The notes: generated from the letters alone by a model not told the origin. Positions 11,994 to 23,791 are shown, numbered from the stretch's first letter. The stretch: DNA of 64,000 nucleotides from Phragmites australis (GCF_958298935.1 NC_084925.1:16427001-16491000), one strand, 5' to 3'. A program made the numbers and translations.

Positions 11994-13913
11994 CTACAAC
12001 CTGATTTTCAGATTTGTTATCATTGCATTTCTTTCATTTTCAGCACGTTCTACTTCATCTTTCAAAATTTCAGCGGGTGTCATAGGCAACAACTTAATCT
12101 TCTTACCCTTATGTGAGAATGAGTAGGTATTAGCTCTACCATGGTGCAAAACATCATTATCATATATCCAAGGCCTACCTAGCAACAAAGAGCATGCTTG
12201 CATAGGCACTACATCAAAGTCTGCACTGTCTTTATAATTACCAGCCGAAAATTGTACTCTCACAACATTGTTTACCTTCAACTTACCACATGAATTGAAC
12301 CATTGGATGTAGTAGGGGCGTGGGTGTGGCCGTGTGGTCAAGCCAAGCTTCTCGACCATCTCGGAATTGGCAAGGTTGTTGCAGCTACCTCCATCAATGA
12401 TGACTCTGCAAGCTCTCTCCTTCACAAGAAATCTGGATTGAAACAAGTTGTGCCGCTGATTTTGCTCTCCTTTCCCCATTTGTGCACTTAGAACTCGTTG
12501 TACAACAAGGCTCACGTATCTCCCTGTATCAACAGCAGCTACTTGTTCTTCTCCATCATCAGCATCATTTTCTGTCTCGTCTCCTTCACCTGCAATGTTA
12601 GCAGCCAGTACATATTCATCCTCAATATCACTAGCACTTACATAACTACCATCTTTTGTTGCAATGTACGCGCGCTGACTTGGGCAGTCCTTCATGACAT
12701 GGCCCATTCCCTTGCATCGGTGGCAAACAATCCCAGTTGTACAGCCCGTGGAAGCAACCGAAGAAGAACTCTTAGCGGGGGCCTGCACACTAGTAGATTT
12801 ACTTACCTCAGTTGCATGTGACGGTGTAGTAGGTCCTGCTGAACGCGCCCTACTCGAGGAGGGGGCAGCAGACCGTGTAGCAGAAGGTGGAATGGTTTTA
12901 ACTTGCCCCGGCGTTGATCTTGGTGTAGACGTTCTTCCAAAATTGTTCTTTGGCCTCTGTTGTCGTCCCTGCAATTCTTTTTCTGCCAAACATGCAAGTT
13001 GGAACAATCTAGGAATATTATCATATTCTTTGTAATCTACTATGTCCTGAATTTCACATCTCAACCCTCCATAAAAGCGTGCCAAAGCAGCCTCTTCATC
13101 CTCAACAATATCACAACGTAACATACCAATTTGTAGCTCCTGATAATATTCTTCTACTGACCTATTGCCTTGGTTTAAGCGCTGTAATTTCTTACGCAAA
13201 TCACGTCAAAAAGATGGTGGGACAAATCTATTACGCATAGCCACCTTTAAAGCATCCCATGTAGTAGGCGATAACCCATCATTGCATACCCTATTCCACC
13301 AAATGATAGCAAAATCTTTAAACTCACTAGTGGCTTGCCTAACTCTATGCACTTCAGGAACTAGGTGAGCATTAAATTTTTGTTCCACCTTCATCTCCCA
13401 ATCTAGATATATTTCAGCATCATAAGTATCCATAAAAGATGGTATGGTAAACTTAACTTTAGCAAATGGATCATCATTACCACGTGTATTATGTTGCTGA
13501 AAATTGTTACCTCTCATACCTTGATGGTTGAAGTTCAATTGGTTCCTTTGTCGTGCATCAAAGGCGTCACGCTCTTGCCTCAAAATTTCATCATCAACGA
13601 CGGACTCTTCATGTTCATGGGCTGCACCTTGAAGATGGCCATTGTCACCATGAATACCATGTTGCATTGGGGGCTGCTCTAGAATGCGCATCTCCATCTT
13701 GTTCAACCTATCAGTGAAATTAACAATAATACGGTTAGCAGAACCTAATGCTTCATCCACATGATGAAGTCGGGTCTCATGGCTCCGAAGTAATTGTTGC
13801 ATCTCGTCCGTCTTCTCAGTTTGATTGTCCGCACTCTCAACCAGTTCATCGATCTTACGTCCATAACTCCTCATGAATTCCTGCATCTCCTCCTCGAACA
13901 TTTTACCTGCCAT
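11994..13913 (-). pseudogene. gag: Decayed gag-protease of CRM element B
   Basis: The start is taken at MAGKMFEEE (13,913) because other CRM copies here begin MAGND or MSGNE; an upstream in-frame ATG at 13,925 is less likely. Order: N-terminal heptad-rich, probably coiled-coil region; gag core (VKFTIPSFMDTYDAEIYLDW); an S/T/A/P-rich linker; one CCHC zinc knuckle CHRCKGMGHVMKDC (about 12,684-12,725); an acidic segment; and an aspartic protease with IIDGGSCNN (about 12,390). A stop (TGA) after RFVPPSF near 13,203 splits gag, and a frameshift near 12,025 separates protease from pol. Gag packages element RNA into particles, and the knuckle binds nucleic acid. Confidence 0.9.
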
Positions 13914-13934
13914 GGTTAGTAGCAAACAAGAGAC

Positions 13935-13936
<2 letters not shown>

Positions 13937-13979
<43 letters not shown>
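13937..13979. repeat. (AT)n microsatellite in CRM element B leader
   Basis: About 20 AT repeats directly upstream of the gag start of element B. The equivalent place in young element H has no such tract, so it expanded after insertion or in this lineage. Confidence 0.95.
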
Positions 13980-13981
<2 letters not shown>

Positions 13982-15093
13982 CCCTATCGACTACTGGGTT
14001 GTGGAGATGAAGGTGGAATCACACACTCTCAAGCATCTTACCAAGCTCTTATGAATTTCTTACCAAATTGCAGCAGGTGGTATGACCGGAGAAGGTGGGA
14101 TGTATGACCGCGACGGAGGCGAATGCGAGGATCCAAATCTGAGGGCCAAAAGTATGTGGAGCTTGGATAGGCACAATATATGGTAGCAAGGATTAGCAAT
14201 AGTTCAATTCAGAAATTGCAAGACTGAAAAGTAGTCCCAAGCTAGTCTATGCCGCCGGCCTAAAATCGTCCTAGTTCAAGCAAGCAGAAATCCAACTTAG
14301 CTCAAGAACTCAAAGGATGCAAGCACTTCTGTTTCTGTTTTTTTTTATCTTCTTTTCTTTTGGTGCGGCTTTTTCTTTCTTCTTCACTTTTTCTGCACCT
14401 CTTTGCCTTTTGCTCTTTTCCTTTTCTTTTTTTTATATGACAGAAAGTGCCGCAAGAGATAAATTACAACCTGAGATCGAACTACAAAGCTTCTGCATCA
14501 GAAACTGTTGCACTAGACAAATAAACACTCTCCAATACGCAAATAGATTTTCTGCACTAAGCAAACTCACCGCTGGCAATAAACTAGCAGCCGCGCTATA
14601 GAATAAATAAGCTTTCGGCTTTGGAATTTATAATGCTTGAAAGCTACATCTTAGCAGAACCGGGCCAGCGTAGCAAAACGGTCTTGGCACTTGCTGCTCG
14701 AAATCAGCAATAAAAAAAAGGCAAAAATTCCTTTCCGTTCAGTGCTATTGACTAGACAAGACAAACTAGCTTGCTATGATTCGGCTTTCCTCTGTCTCCG
14801 TATGAACAATAATTCGCACGAACATGAAGCACTTATCAGAGGCAGAAGTTAATGGTAGCAAAACTCGAAACTAGAGACCAAGAAGAAGACCTAGACACGA
14901 CGAACACAACGACACAACGAGGGACTAAAATTCAGAAAAGCAAATCAAACTGAAAATTGCACGGCACAAAGGGGTTGTAGGACAGCGGAAGACGATGAAT
15001 AATTTTTTTTTGGGGGCTAATTTTCTGGATTCTAGGACGATGGCAAATTTAATCTAACAAAAGGGGATACAAAGTTACCTATCGGGCAACTGA
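13980..15093 (-). other. Untranslated leader of CRM element B
   Basis: About 1.1 kb between the primer-binding site and gag. It includes an A-rich (minus strand) tract opposite the T-rich run at 14,330-14,440. No conserved frame is visible. The leader of element H is shorter (about 650 bp). Confidence 0.7.
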
Positions 15094-15106
15094 GGCTCTG
15101 GTACCA
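15094..15106 (-). other. Primer-binding site (tRNA-iMet type) of CRM element B
   Basis: Minus strand TGGTACCAGAGCC, two bases inside the 5' LTR. It differs by one base from the initiator-Met primer-binding sequence TGGTATCAGAGCC and sets the element's orientation. Confidence 0.85.
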
Positions 15107-15108
15107 CG

Positions 15109-16004
15109 TGATGAGAACAGCGGCCCGATCTTCCGATAGGTTCGATTGATTTCGTCGTGAGGACGTTGACGCTTGGAGGCTTTCAACCCGCAGATTGTCA
15201 CCTCGCAATTCGTTACACCCGCACGACTGTCGTTATCAACCACGCTCGCACGCGATCGACCTTACCACGAGGGTTATTGTTCCTGCAAGCAATCGAAGCA
15301 ACTCATAAGAACAAGGAAGATGCAATCTGAATTGCTAATAAAGATGAAGCACACGAGTTGGGGTTCCACAAACTGATGAACGACGAAAGACTGACTAATT
15401 GTCTAGTTGTAATCTAAGCAAAACCCAAACCCTAGAAGAGGGGGCGGCTATCTATTTATAAGCTAGGAGGAGAAAGGATTCGGCCACAACTGATGGAGCT
15501 CGAATACAACTCAATTACAAGCCCAAGGTCCAAACTGATACGGACTGGAAGAGCAACGCGACTTGTTTTGCCGATTCCGGACAACACAGAAGGTATTTGG
15601 AGATGAGATCGAATCCGTATGAAAGTAGACTCTGCGAGCTTTCCAACCAGTGCTCATGGGCCTCGACCACCTTTCGGAATCAAGAGTTATAGTCGTTTGA
15701 ATTTGGTGCTGTCTGTAATTCCGATTCCGAATTGATCTTGGGGACATAACTGGATTTATGCGCGGTAGCCCTCCGGTTACACTTGTGCTTATATGGATCT
15801 TCTCTCAGGTTCCTAAGGATAATAAAATCATCGCAATAAGTTAGTAGCATCCAATCCTTAGAAACATTTATATGGAAAGCGAGGAACAAGTTCACCTGAT
15901 AATTAAGTTCTCGTGCACGAGCTCTTGTCAAAGGACCTTGAATTAAAGCAGCGCAAGGAGGAATATTTGTGGTGCGTGTAACTAAAGGAGTGATGTCCTC
16001 ATCA
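15109..16004 (-). repeat. 5' LTR of CRM element B
   Basis: 896 bp, TG...CA. It carries a 7-bp insertion (CGACCTT) relative to the 3' LTR and about 28 substitutions. Like every CRM-type LTR here it holds a copy of the polyprotein tail. Confidence 0.93.
15453..15462 (-). promoter_or_regulatory. TATA box in 5' LTR of element B
   Basis: Minus strand CTTATAAATA, about 550 bp from the LTR 5' end. TATA-like motifs lie at +518 to +570 in the LTRs of C, F, G and H, so the position is conserved. Confidence 0.65.
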
Positions 16005-16163
16005 GCCGTAGTCATGTTGGGGCTTGTTTTGGTTGATTTCGCTCCAAGGATAACTTTCATCAAAACAGAAACAGCCCCAAAAACGGGTCCTGAAAATGAG
16101 GATTTAGCCGAAGTTGTCACCGGAGCCAAACACGCCCATAACGCACCAAATGGTCCTCTTAGG
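16005..16163 (+). repeat. 155-bp satellite, one monomer between elements B and C
   Basis: A single monomer length (159 bp, including an ACAGAAACAGCCCC expansion) separates two CRM insertions that entered adjacent monomers at nearly the same internal position. Confidence 0.93.
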
Positions 16164-17060
16164 TGAAGAGGACATCACTCTTTCGGATACGCACAATGCT
16201 ACTCCTCGAGAGATGCAAGGACCAATCACCAGAGCATGTGCTTGACAATTAAACCACTAGGTGAACTCGTTCCTTGTTGTTTATACTTTCTTGAATGGGT
16301 TACTATTAAATTCTTGTGATGTTTTGTTGCTTAGGAATATGAAAGATCATCACAAGCTCACCTGGACGTCATCACTAGAAAGCAAAGTCTATTCGGACTC
16401 GAAGTCGAGCTCTAGTCGAACTCCAATGTCTACTCGAGTCTCAGGACAACATGTCAGTAAAACGGGTATAACTTTCATATACGGAGCCCAATTGAGGCAT
16501 TCTTGTACTTGCGTGAAAGCTTATGACAAGGCCTTTCCAATGGATCTAGTATCGACCATGGATTCCTTAAAGTGTAGTTAGAGTTGATTAAATAAGGTGC
16601 TGCATCACCATTGTGCGCCTTATCGGGTCTTGTAAGTGTGTCGGGGTCGGAGTCTAGGTTATGTACGCCTCTTTCTAGGGTCACATAACCTTAGGTCAAC
16701 CTCCTCACGTCACACCTATAAATATAGCGTAGCCGTCATAGTTTAGGCTTGGGTTTTACTGTTCTATTTTTGATAGTTTCGCTTCTTGTTCAGTTTATGG
16801 AATCCCAACTTGAGTACTTCATTGGTAATTAGCAATATTCAGATTGCATCTACCCATTATTGCTAGTGTTCTCGATTCTCTTGTAGGAAAAGCATTCTGG
16901 TAAGGTCTACCGCATCTTGGCATGGTTTATAACCACAGAGTAGTGGTGTAGTTGCTAGAGTTTTTGATCTGTTTTGGTCAGAGTCTTTGGATCATCAATG
17001 TTGAAACTCCACTGATCGACTTATCATGTTACATTCGGAAGATCGGGTAAACTCCCATCA
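16164..17060 (+). mobile_element. CRM-type solo LTR C
   Basis: 897 bp from TGAAGAGGACATCAC to ACTCCCATCA. The flanks TTAGG (16159-16163) and CTGGG (17061-17065) each differ by one base from the monomer CTAGG (positions 12-16), giving a decayed 5-bp target duplication. The first third encodes a degenerate polyprotein tail with GPITRACA and VNSFLVV. TATA box CCTATAAATATAG at 16,715-16,727, about +552. No internal element sequence remains, so it probably arose by LTR-LTR recombination. Confidence 0.87.
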
Positions 17061-17649
17061 CTGGGTGTCGTAGGTTTTGTTAGAGCTTGTTTCGGTTGAT
17101 TTCTTTTCGATGATAACTTTCATGAAACGGTCCCGAGATGGGTTCCGAACTTGAGGGTTTGACCAAAGTTATAACTGGAGTGAAACAAAACCACAATGCA
17201 CTAGATGGTCCTCCTAGGTGTCGTATTTCATTTTGGAGTTTGTTTCGATTGATTTCGCTCTAGGCATAACTTTCATCAAAAGGGCCCCAAAAATGGGTCC
17301 CGAATGTGAGGATTTAACTGAAGTTATCACCAAAGCAAAACAAGCCCAAAACGCACCAGATGGTCCTCCTAGGTGTTGTAGGTTATGTTGGATCTTGTTT
17401 TGGTTGATTTAGCTCTGATGATAACTTTTGTCAAAACGGCCTCGAAAACAGGTCACGAAAATGAGGATTTTACCAAAGTTTTCACCGGAGCCAAACATAT
17501 GGAGAACATAATAGATAGTCCTCGTAGGTGTCGTAGGTCATTTTGGAGCTTGTTTTGATTGATTTCACTCCGGTGATAACTTTCTCCCAAACGGCCTGAA
17601 ATAAGGTCCGAAACATGAGGATTTGACCAAAGTTATCACCAGAGTGAAA
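17061..17649 (+). repeat. 155-bp satellite array, block 4
   Basis: About 3.8 forward monomers. The variant run seen in block 2 begins here (CATATGGAGAAC near 17,490, CTTTCTCCCAAA near 17,580) and continues on the other side of solo LTR S. Confidence 0.95.
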
Positions 17650-18544
17650 TGATGAGGCTATCACAGTGGAACAGCTAAGATGTGAAGATAACTAGCACGG
17701 ACTTACAATCTGAGGTACAGATGTAATACTGTACCGAAGAACTTCCTATCTGTGATCATATAGAACACGATCAAGAAGGGTTGAATCATATAGATTCGAC
17801 GGGCAACCCAAGAAAAAGTTCTTGATCTACTCGACAACTCAGTGAATTTTGACAAGCTCTCACCAAAACTTTATAACAGGGATGAACCCTAATGGCACAC
17901 AGCCAACACACAAATCGTGGTCTATTTCATTATCAAAATTTGATTACATTTGATGCACGATTTGCTATTTATGGAGCCACACAAACACACGCAAACAACT
18001 TGGCAGGCAAGCCAACTCACAAATTCCTAACGTAACAACCAAGCTAAATGGAAATAACTAAAATACTTCATGCATATGCCACCTTTAAAACAAAAGGACG
18101 TGATCTGCATGCTAATCTCATGGTGGGCCCATGCATGGGTCATTAGCTGTAGGATTAAGTCCCTCATGACGTGGAGTTTCTCCTGGGGCTTTGCTTCGCG
18201 GTGTGATCCCAACAGATCCGCTTCCTTTCGTGGTAGAAAAAGGAACGGGAAATATTTCTTTTCTCTAGGTGGATTTTGTTCTTTACCTTCTATTTTATCT
18301 CCAAGAAAATATGTTCGGTTGGCATAGGAGACCAGCTCAACGAATCTAACTTTTCTCTAAATTTTGCTCCAAAAATCACAGACTCCTTGTGCGCTGGAAC
18401 ATGCAAACCAAAGGGAGAAATATTTATTCCTTTTATTTCGGTTTTATGCTCTTGACATCCCACAATTATGCAAATAATTCACGTGACATTATTTTTGCAC
18501 AAAAATTAAATCCGGATTTAATCTTTGCAGCCTTAGTCACATCA
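17650..18544 (-). mobile_element. Unclassified solo LTR S (895 bp) with perfect target duplication
   Basis: Starts TGATGAGGCTATCACAG and ends AGTCACATCA, with exact 5-bp duplications TGAAA at 17,645-17,649 and 18,545-18,549. Removal restores a continuous monomer (position 134-138). Minus orientation is favoured by CCATAAATAG (about 17,965-17,974), 570 bp from the minus-strand 5' end, matching the TATA spacing of the CRM LTRs. I find no CR-like coding tail, so the family is unknown; it could be a non-autonomous relative. Short open frames at 18.0-18.3 kb match nothing I recognise. Confidence 0.75.
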
Positions 18545-20219
18545 TGAAACACGCCCATAATGCACTGGATGGTCCTCCTTCGTTCCATAGGTCATGTTGC
18601 AGCTTGTTTCGATTCATTTCGCAAGGTGATAACTTTAAGGAAATGGGCCCGAAAATAGGTCCCAAACGAGTGTTTTTGATAGAAGTTACCACCGTAGCGA
18701 AACACATCAAGAACGCATCGGATGGTTGTCCTAAGTGCCGTAGGTCATGTTGGAGCTTGTTTCAGTTGATTTCGCTAAGGTGATTACGTTCGTCAAAACG
18801 GCATCGAAAACGGGTCCTGAATATGAGGATTTGACCAAAGTTATCACTGGAGCGAAACAAGCCCAGAAAACATCGGATTGTCCTTCCAGGTATCATAGGT
18901 CATGTTGGAGCTTGTTTCGGTTAATTTCTCTCTAGTGATAACTTTCGTCAAAATGACCCAGAAAATAGGTCCCGAATATGAGGATTTGACAAAGTTATCA
19001 TCGGAGCAAAACAAACCTAGAACGCACTGGATGGTTCTCCTAGGTGTCGTATGTTATGTTGGAGCTTGTTTTGGTTGATTTCGCTATGTTGGTAACTTTT
19101 GTCAAAATGGCCTCAAAATCGGGTCAAGAACATGAGGATTTGACAAAAGTTATCACAGGAGCTGAGCATATGGACAAAGAAACGGATGGTCCTCCATGGT
19201 GTCGTAGGCCATGTTGGAGTTTGTTTTGGTTTCATTTTGCTCCAGTGATAACTTTAATGAAACAAGCCCGAAAATAGGTCCCGAACGGGTATTTTTGACA
19301 AAAGTTACCACCAGAGCGAAACATGCCCAGGATGCAATGGATGGTTGGCCTAGGTGCCGTATGTCATGTTGGAGCTTCTTTCGGTTGGTTTCGCTTGGGT
19401 GATTACGTTAATCAAAACAGCCTCAAAAATGGGTCCCAAATACGAGGATTTGACACAAGTTATCACCGTAGCAAAACACACCCGGAAAACACAGGATGGT
19501 CCACCCAGATGTCATGTGTCATGTTGGAGCTTATTTCTGTTGATTTCACTCTGATGATAACTTTTGTCAAAACATTCATTAAATGGGTCTTGAACATGAG
19601 GATTTGCAAAGTTATCACCGAGACGAATCAAAACCACAATGCAGCGATGTTCCTCCTTGGTGGCGTATGTCATGTTGGAACTTGTTTCGGTTCATTTCAC
19701 TCTGATGATAACTTTAATGAACGGGCCCGACAGCAGTCATGGTTGATTTTGCTCTAGGGATAACTTTCATCAAAATGGCCCCAAAAACTGGTCTTGAATA
19801 TGAGGTTTAACCAAAGTTATAACCGAAGCCAAACATGCCCATAACACACTAGATGGTCCTCCTAGGTATCGTAGGTTCTGTTGGAGCTTGTTTCGGTTGA
19901 TTTCTTTCCGGTGATAACTTTTATAAAACTGGGCCCCGAGAATGGGCCCCGAACATGAGGATTTCACCAATGTTATCACCGGAGTGAAACAAAACCACAA
20001 CGCACCGGATAGTCCTCCTATGTGCTATAGGTCATGTTGGAGCTTGTTTCGATTGATTTTGCTCCATGGATATTTTCAGCAAAATGGCCTCGAAAATGGG
20101 TCCCAAATATGAGAATTTGACCAAAGTTATCACCGGATGGTCCTCCTAGGTGTCGTAGGTTATGTTGGAGCTTGTTTTGGTTGATTTCTCTCATGTGATA
20201 ACTTTCGTCAAAACGACTC
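18545..20219 (+). repeat. 155-bp satellite array, block 5 (about 10.8 monomers)
   Basis: Forward monomers. The AATGAAAC-type variant occurs near 18,635, 19,255 and 19,715, spaced about 620 and 460 bp (four and three monomers). Near 19,170-19,260 the expected middle monomer of the variant run is missing, as after unequal exchange. Near 19,730 a monomer is cut short (GGGCCCGACAGCAGTCATGG). Confidence 0.94.
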
Positions 20220-22631
20220 TGTAATGCCCTAAAATTTTGGAAGGAAATTGGAAGTCGTCGTTTCTGGTTTTTTCGGTATTAAATCGCTCTCGCCGGGAAA
20301 GAAAAGAGAAGAAATTGAGGCAAATTGCAGTAGTATATTTCTCTTAAAATAGAGAAACTTTAACCATAAGAGTGGGCTGAGCCAACCTGGGCTTGGGCCG
20401 GTTAGCCTAGCCCCTCCCCCAAAGGCCCAGGCACCTCCTTCTTTTTCCCCTCCACCCCGCCAAACCCTAGCCATCCCTCTTCTATGCCGCCACCCCCCCT
20501 GCTGTTGCTCTTGTGCAGTAGAGAGAAGAGAAAGGAAGAGGAGAAGAAGGGGAAGGGGGGAAGGGCAGCAAGGAAAGCAAGGAGAAGAGGGGAAGAGGAG
20601 GTTTGGAGCTAGGGGATTTTGGGGTTTTCTTGCTGTGGTGCCCTAAGGTAACAATTCCCCTGCTGTTCTTCATGTTTTGGTTGATTATTATAGCCGGTAG
20701 ATCTTGGTTTGAGAGGTTTTCGTTAGAGGAATTTGTGGTTTGGGGTCGAACTGAGTGTTCTGCGCGCAGGCAGATTGAGCAGTGTGCGTGTTATTGATGT
20801 TTCGGTGACCTAGATGATTTTTCCTGTGGAAGTGGTCAACTAAAAAGTTGTAGCTAACGTCGAAATATAGCTACCAGTAAAATTTCAGAATTTGTTTCCA
20901 TGTGGTTTAGGAGATATTGCTGTCTTAATCTGACTATTGTACCTTTATCGAATTTCTGTCAGTGTTAGATCTATTCTGTTTTTGGGCATCTTAGTTGCCG
21001 ATCCAATTGTTCAGAATGCTAGAAGGTTGTAGAGGATTCATTAAGCTTTCCAATGGTGTGAAAAATGCAATTTTTCATTGGTTGTAGCTCTAGTTACGCT
21101 AATCTGAACTTTTCTGCAATTAATGGTTGACAGATTTCGTTGTCGAAGTTCAGAACTTGATTAGGCCTTGATAGAGATGTTTTATATAGATCTGAATGAT
21201 ACAAAAGTTGAACCTTGTGTTATGATCTACATGTTCACAAAATTTTAGATTTTTTCGTTGCGTATTTCTGGAGATAAACAGGTTTGGGTGGCTGCTGTCT
21301 GAAATTAACGACAGGTTTCTAGGGCTGTTTTGCTATATCATTTAGGAGACCTTAGAGGCATGAGAAAATTGTGTTGTCTCAATGAAAGTTGTAGCCCTTA
21401 TTCTGTAGTTTCTGAAAATGTATTCGTTTGCTATTATATCTGTGGTAGAAAAATAGTTACGAAAAAGATAAGTACTGCTGCTCCTATCAAACTAATACGT
21501 GTGAGCTGTTTTTGGTCGATATGTCTTGATTGAGGGTTTCGGGCGTAGGAGCGTTTTGTTTTATGTATTTGCATGTTATGAGGAGTGTTGGTGCTGAGTT
21601 ATGGTTATGTTTAGGTGGTGGCTCTTCATCTCACACTTGAAGTTGGCTATTATCGTCGGTAGAAGGCAAGTAAACGTAGCTATGTTGTTGCTACCGTTTT
21701 GACTTGTTATTTTCATCACCTACACCTTTATTTCAAAATCATGACAATTTACCTAGGATCTGAACTTTATGTTATGCTTTATGTTTAAGCATGTTTAATC
21801 ATTGACTTATATCTATCCTTACGTTGCTACAATTCTTGTGAGCTATATTGTTATTTGACTTGAGGATGAAGTTGAAGTATTATTGGTAGTATACTTTGAT
21901 GCAATTGTAGCATATTTCTACCATGTGCACTTGCATTTGCATATGCATTGGAAGTTATGCCGTAAAGATCATGACTCTACCGGTACACATCGTACGTTGC
22001 TCGAGGAGGGGTGCGATGTAAAAGAAGACATATCATTGCATTCATATGCATTCTCGGAAATTAATAACATTTATATGTTATTGTGGATATGAAGTTACAC
22101 ATGTGGTTGTGATCTTTATTTGAAGTTATTCTTTAATGTTGTTAATACTATCCTAACATGTCTTATATCTTGAGAAAACTGTATTAAATCGATGCTTAAT
22201 CAACTTGTAGTTTAAATTACTTGTCAAAACAAGTTTGCTTGCTGGGATTTTATATCTCACCCTTGCATTAGTCCTTCCAGGTATTTGATGCATGTCGTGA
22301 AGGGATGGGAATGTAGCAGCACGTTTTGCACTTCATGCCTATATTTTTTTTTATCATTGTGCTGTAATAATAAATAAAGTTTAGTCCTTAGAGTCGTACG
22401 TTTGAAGTTTAAAGTGTGGTGGTGAAGTTAAACTTAATATTTTCCTTTTGGTTCATGTTAGGATGTTTCTATCCGTTATTGTGAGAATCCGCATATCTTG
22501 TTTATCTATGTTAATGCTTCCGCGATGTTTTTTTTTCATAGAGGAGATGCTGCCATTTTTTTTATTATGGCTAGTTGTAGGTTGCGTAGTTTAGTGACAT
22601 CCCAGGATTCTGGTGGCCCTGGGGTGTTACA
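20220..22631 (+). mobile_element. Solo LTR T, Tekay/RIRE3-like Ty3/gypsy (2.4 kb)
   Basis: 2,412 bp from TGTAATGCCCTAAAATTTTG to CTGGGGTGTTACA. Target duplication GACTC (20215-20219) / GACCC (22632-22636), one mismatch, at monomer positions 81-85. There is no internal retroelement coding. It contains a GC-rich, gene-leader-like stretch (20,400-20,650: AAACCCTAGCC, purine-rich AGAGGAGAAG runs, TGCCCTAAGGTAAC) followed by about 1.9 kb of AT-rich sequence, a pattern usual for the transcribed part of long grass LTRs. No gene is supported here. Confidence 0.8.
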
Positions 22632-22880
22632 GACCCAAAGAATGGGTCTCAAACACGAGAATTTGACCAAAGTTATCACCGGAGCGAAACAAAAGCACAA
22701 CGCACCAAATGGTCCTCCTAGGTGTTGTATTTCATTTTGGAGCTTGTTTTAGTTGATTTCGCTCTAGGGATAACATTCATCAAAATGACCCCAAAAACGG
22801 GTGCCGAATTTGGGGTTGACCAAAATTATCACCATAGTGAAACATGCCCAGAACGCACCGAATGGTCCTCCTAGGTGTCA
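22632..22880 (+). repeat. 155-bp satellite, block 6 (about 1.6 monomers)
   Basis: Short forward satellite remnant between solo LTRs T and D. Confidence 0.93.
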
Positions 22881-23791
22881 TGATGAGGACATACTTTCCA
22901 CGGATACATGCATTACTCCTACTGCACGGCATGCTGAATAGGTGATAGAATGACAATAATGCGAGCATGAGCAAGCCAACTTAATCATCATGTGAACTTG
23001 TTCCTAGGGATATCCACAAATTTTTATAAGAATGCATTACTATTTAATTGTTGTGATGATTTTATTTTTCTTAGGAACCATGGAGAAGAACCAGACAAGT
23101 CCAAATTATAGAAGTGGAGGCGAGTTTGATTTGGATTCAGCCCTTCTAATAGCTGCAAGTGACAAAGGCCATAACTGTTGAACCCGAAGGCTTCTCTGGG
23201 CCCATGAGTACTTGATGGAAAGATAATTTTGTCTACTTTCAGAAGGAACTGACCTCACCTCTAAAGTCTTATTGAGCTGTCTGGAATCGTCAATGAAAGT
23301 CGTGTCTGTTTTCCAATCCGAATCAAACTTGGGCCTTGTATTAGAGTCCAGTTTGGCTTCTAGTTGTTTTGGCCAAAACTTCTCTTCATCTATGTCATAA
23401 ATGGACAGCCGCACCCTCTTCTAGGGTTCAGGTTTTGATAGAATAGATCTAGCTTTTGCTACTTTGCCTTGTAAATGTGTGTGTCAGCTAGATCACCCAC
23501 TTATTTTCGGAACCCCGCCACTTCTGTTTTCAGATTGTGTTCTTTATCTATATTCGCTATCAAGTTGATTTTTCATCTTGTTCTTGCTCGTTTGTCAATT
23601 TTTTTGTAGGAACAAATACCCTTGTGGTTAGGTTGATCGTGCTCCGAAAGATCACAAACAACTTCTGGAGTTGGTGTATCGATCGCTAAGGCGCAGTGTT
23701 CTTGGACAGTGTAGTCGGATTGTCAACGTCTACTCCACCTAAATCAAAATTTGCCCCTCTCATCAAAAGATGGGGACCAGTACAGCTATCA
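22881..23791 (+). mobile_element. CRM-type solo LTR D
   Basis: 911 bp from TGATGAGGACATACTTTCC to CAGTACAGCTATCA. The flanks TGTCA (22876-22880) and TTTTG (23792-23796) both align to monomer TGTCG (positions 17-21), a decayed target duplication. A broken CR-like tail is visible near 22,990-23,080 (VN.FLG, then LLFNCCDD-like). Its 3' end closely matches that of element E (CTATCA rather than CATCA), so D and E are one subfamily. Confidence 0.83.

Larger units (their letters stand above)
8264..16004 (-). mobile_element. CRM-type Ty3/gypsy retrotransposon B, complete but decayed (7.7 kb)
   Basis: Full minus-strand structure: 5' LTR 15,109-16,004, tRNA-iMet-type primer-binding site, leader, gag-protease, reverse transcriptase-RNase H-integrase, polypurine tract, 3' LTR 8,264-9,153. 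The flanks GTCGT (8259-8263) and GCCGT (16005-16009) are a 5-bp target duplication with one mismatch and restore a continuous monomer when the element is removed. LTRs begin TGATGAGGACATCAC and end TGTTCTCATCA. By hand I count about 28 substitutions and two indels between the LTRs, about 3%, or roughly 1.2 million years at the commonly used grass LTR rate of 1.3e-8 per site per year. The polyprotein reads into the 3' LTR, as in group A CRM elements. Multiple stops and shifts make it defective. Confidence 0.93.

Noticed and set aside
20229..20797. Gene-like stretch with AAACCCTAGCC and a possible splice donor.
   Set aside because: It is inside solo LTR T between verified ends; similar leader-like segments are usual in long grass LTRs, and no continuing frame follows.
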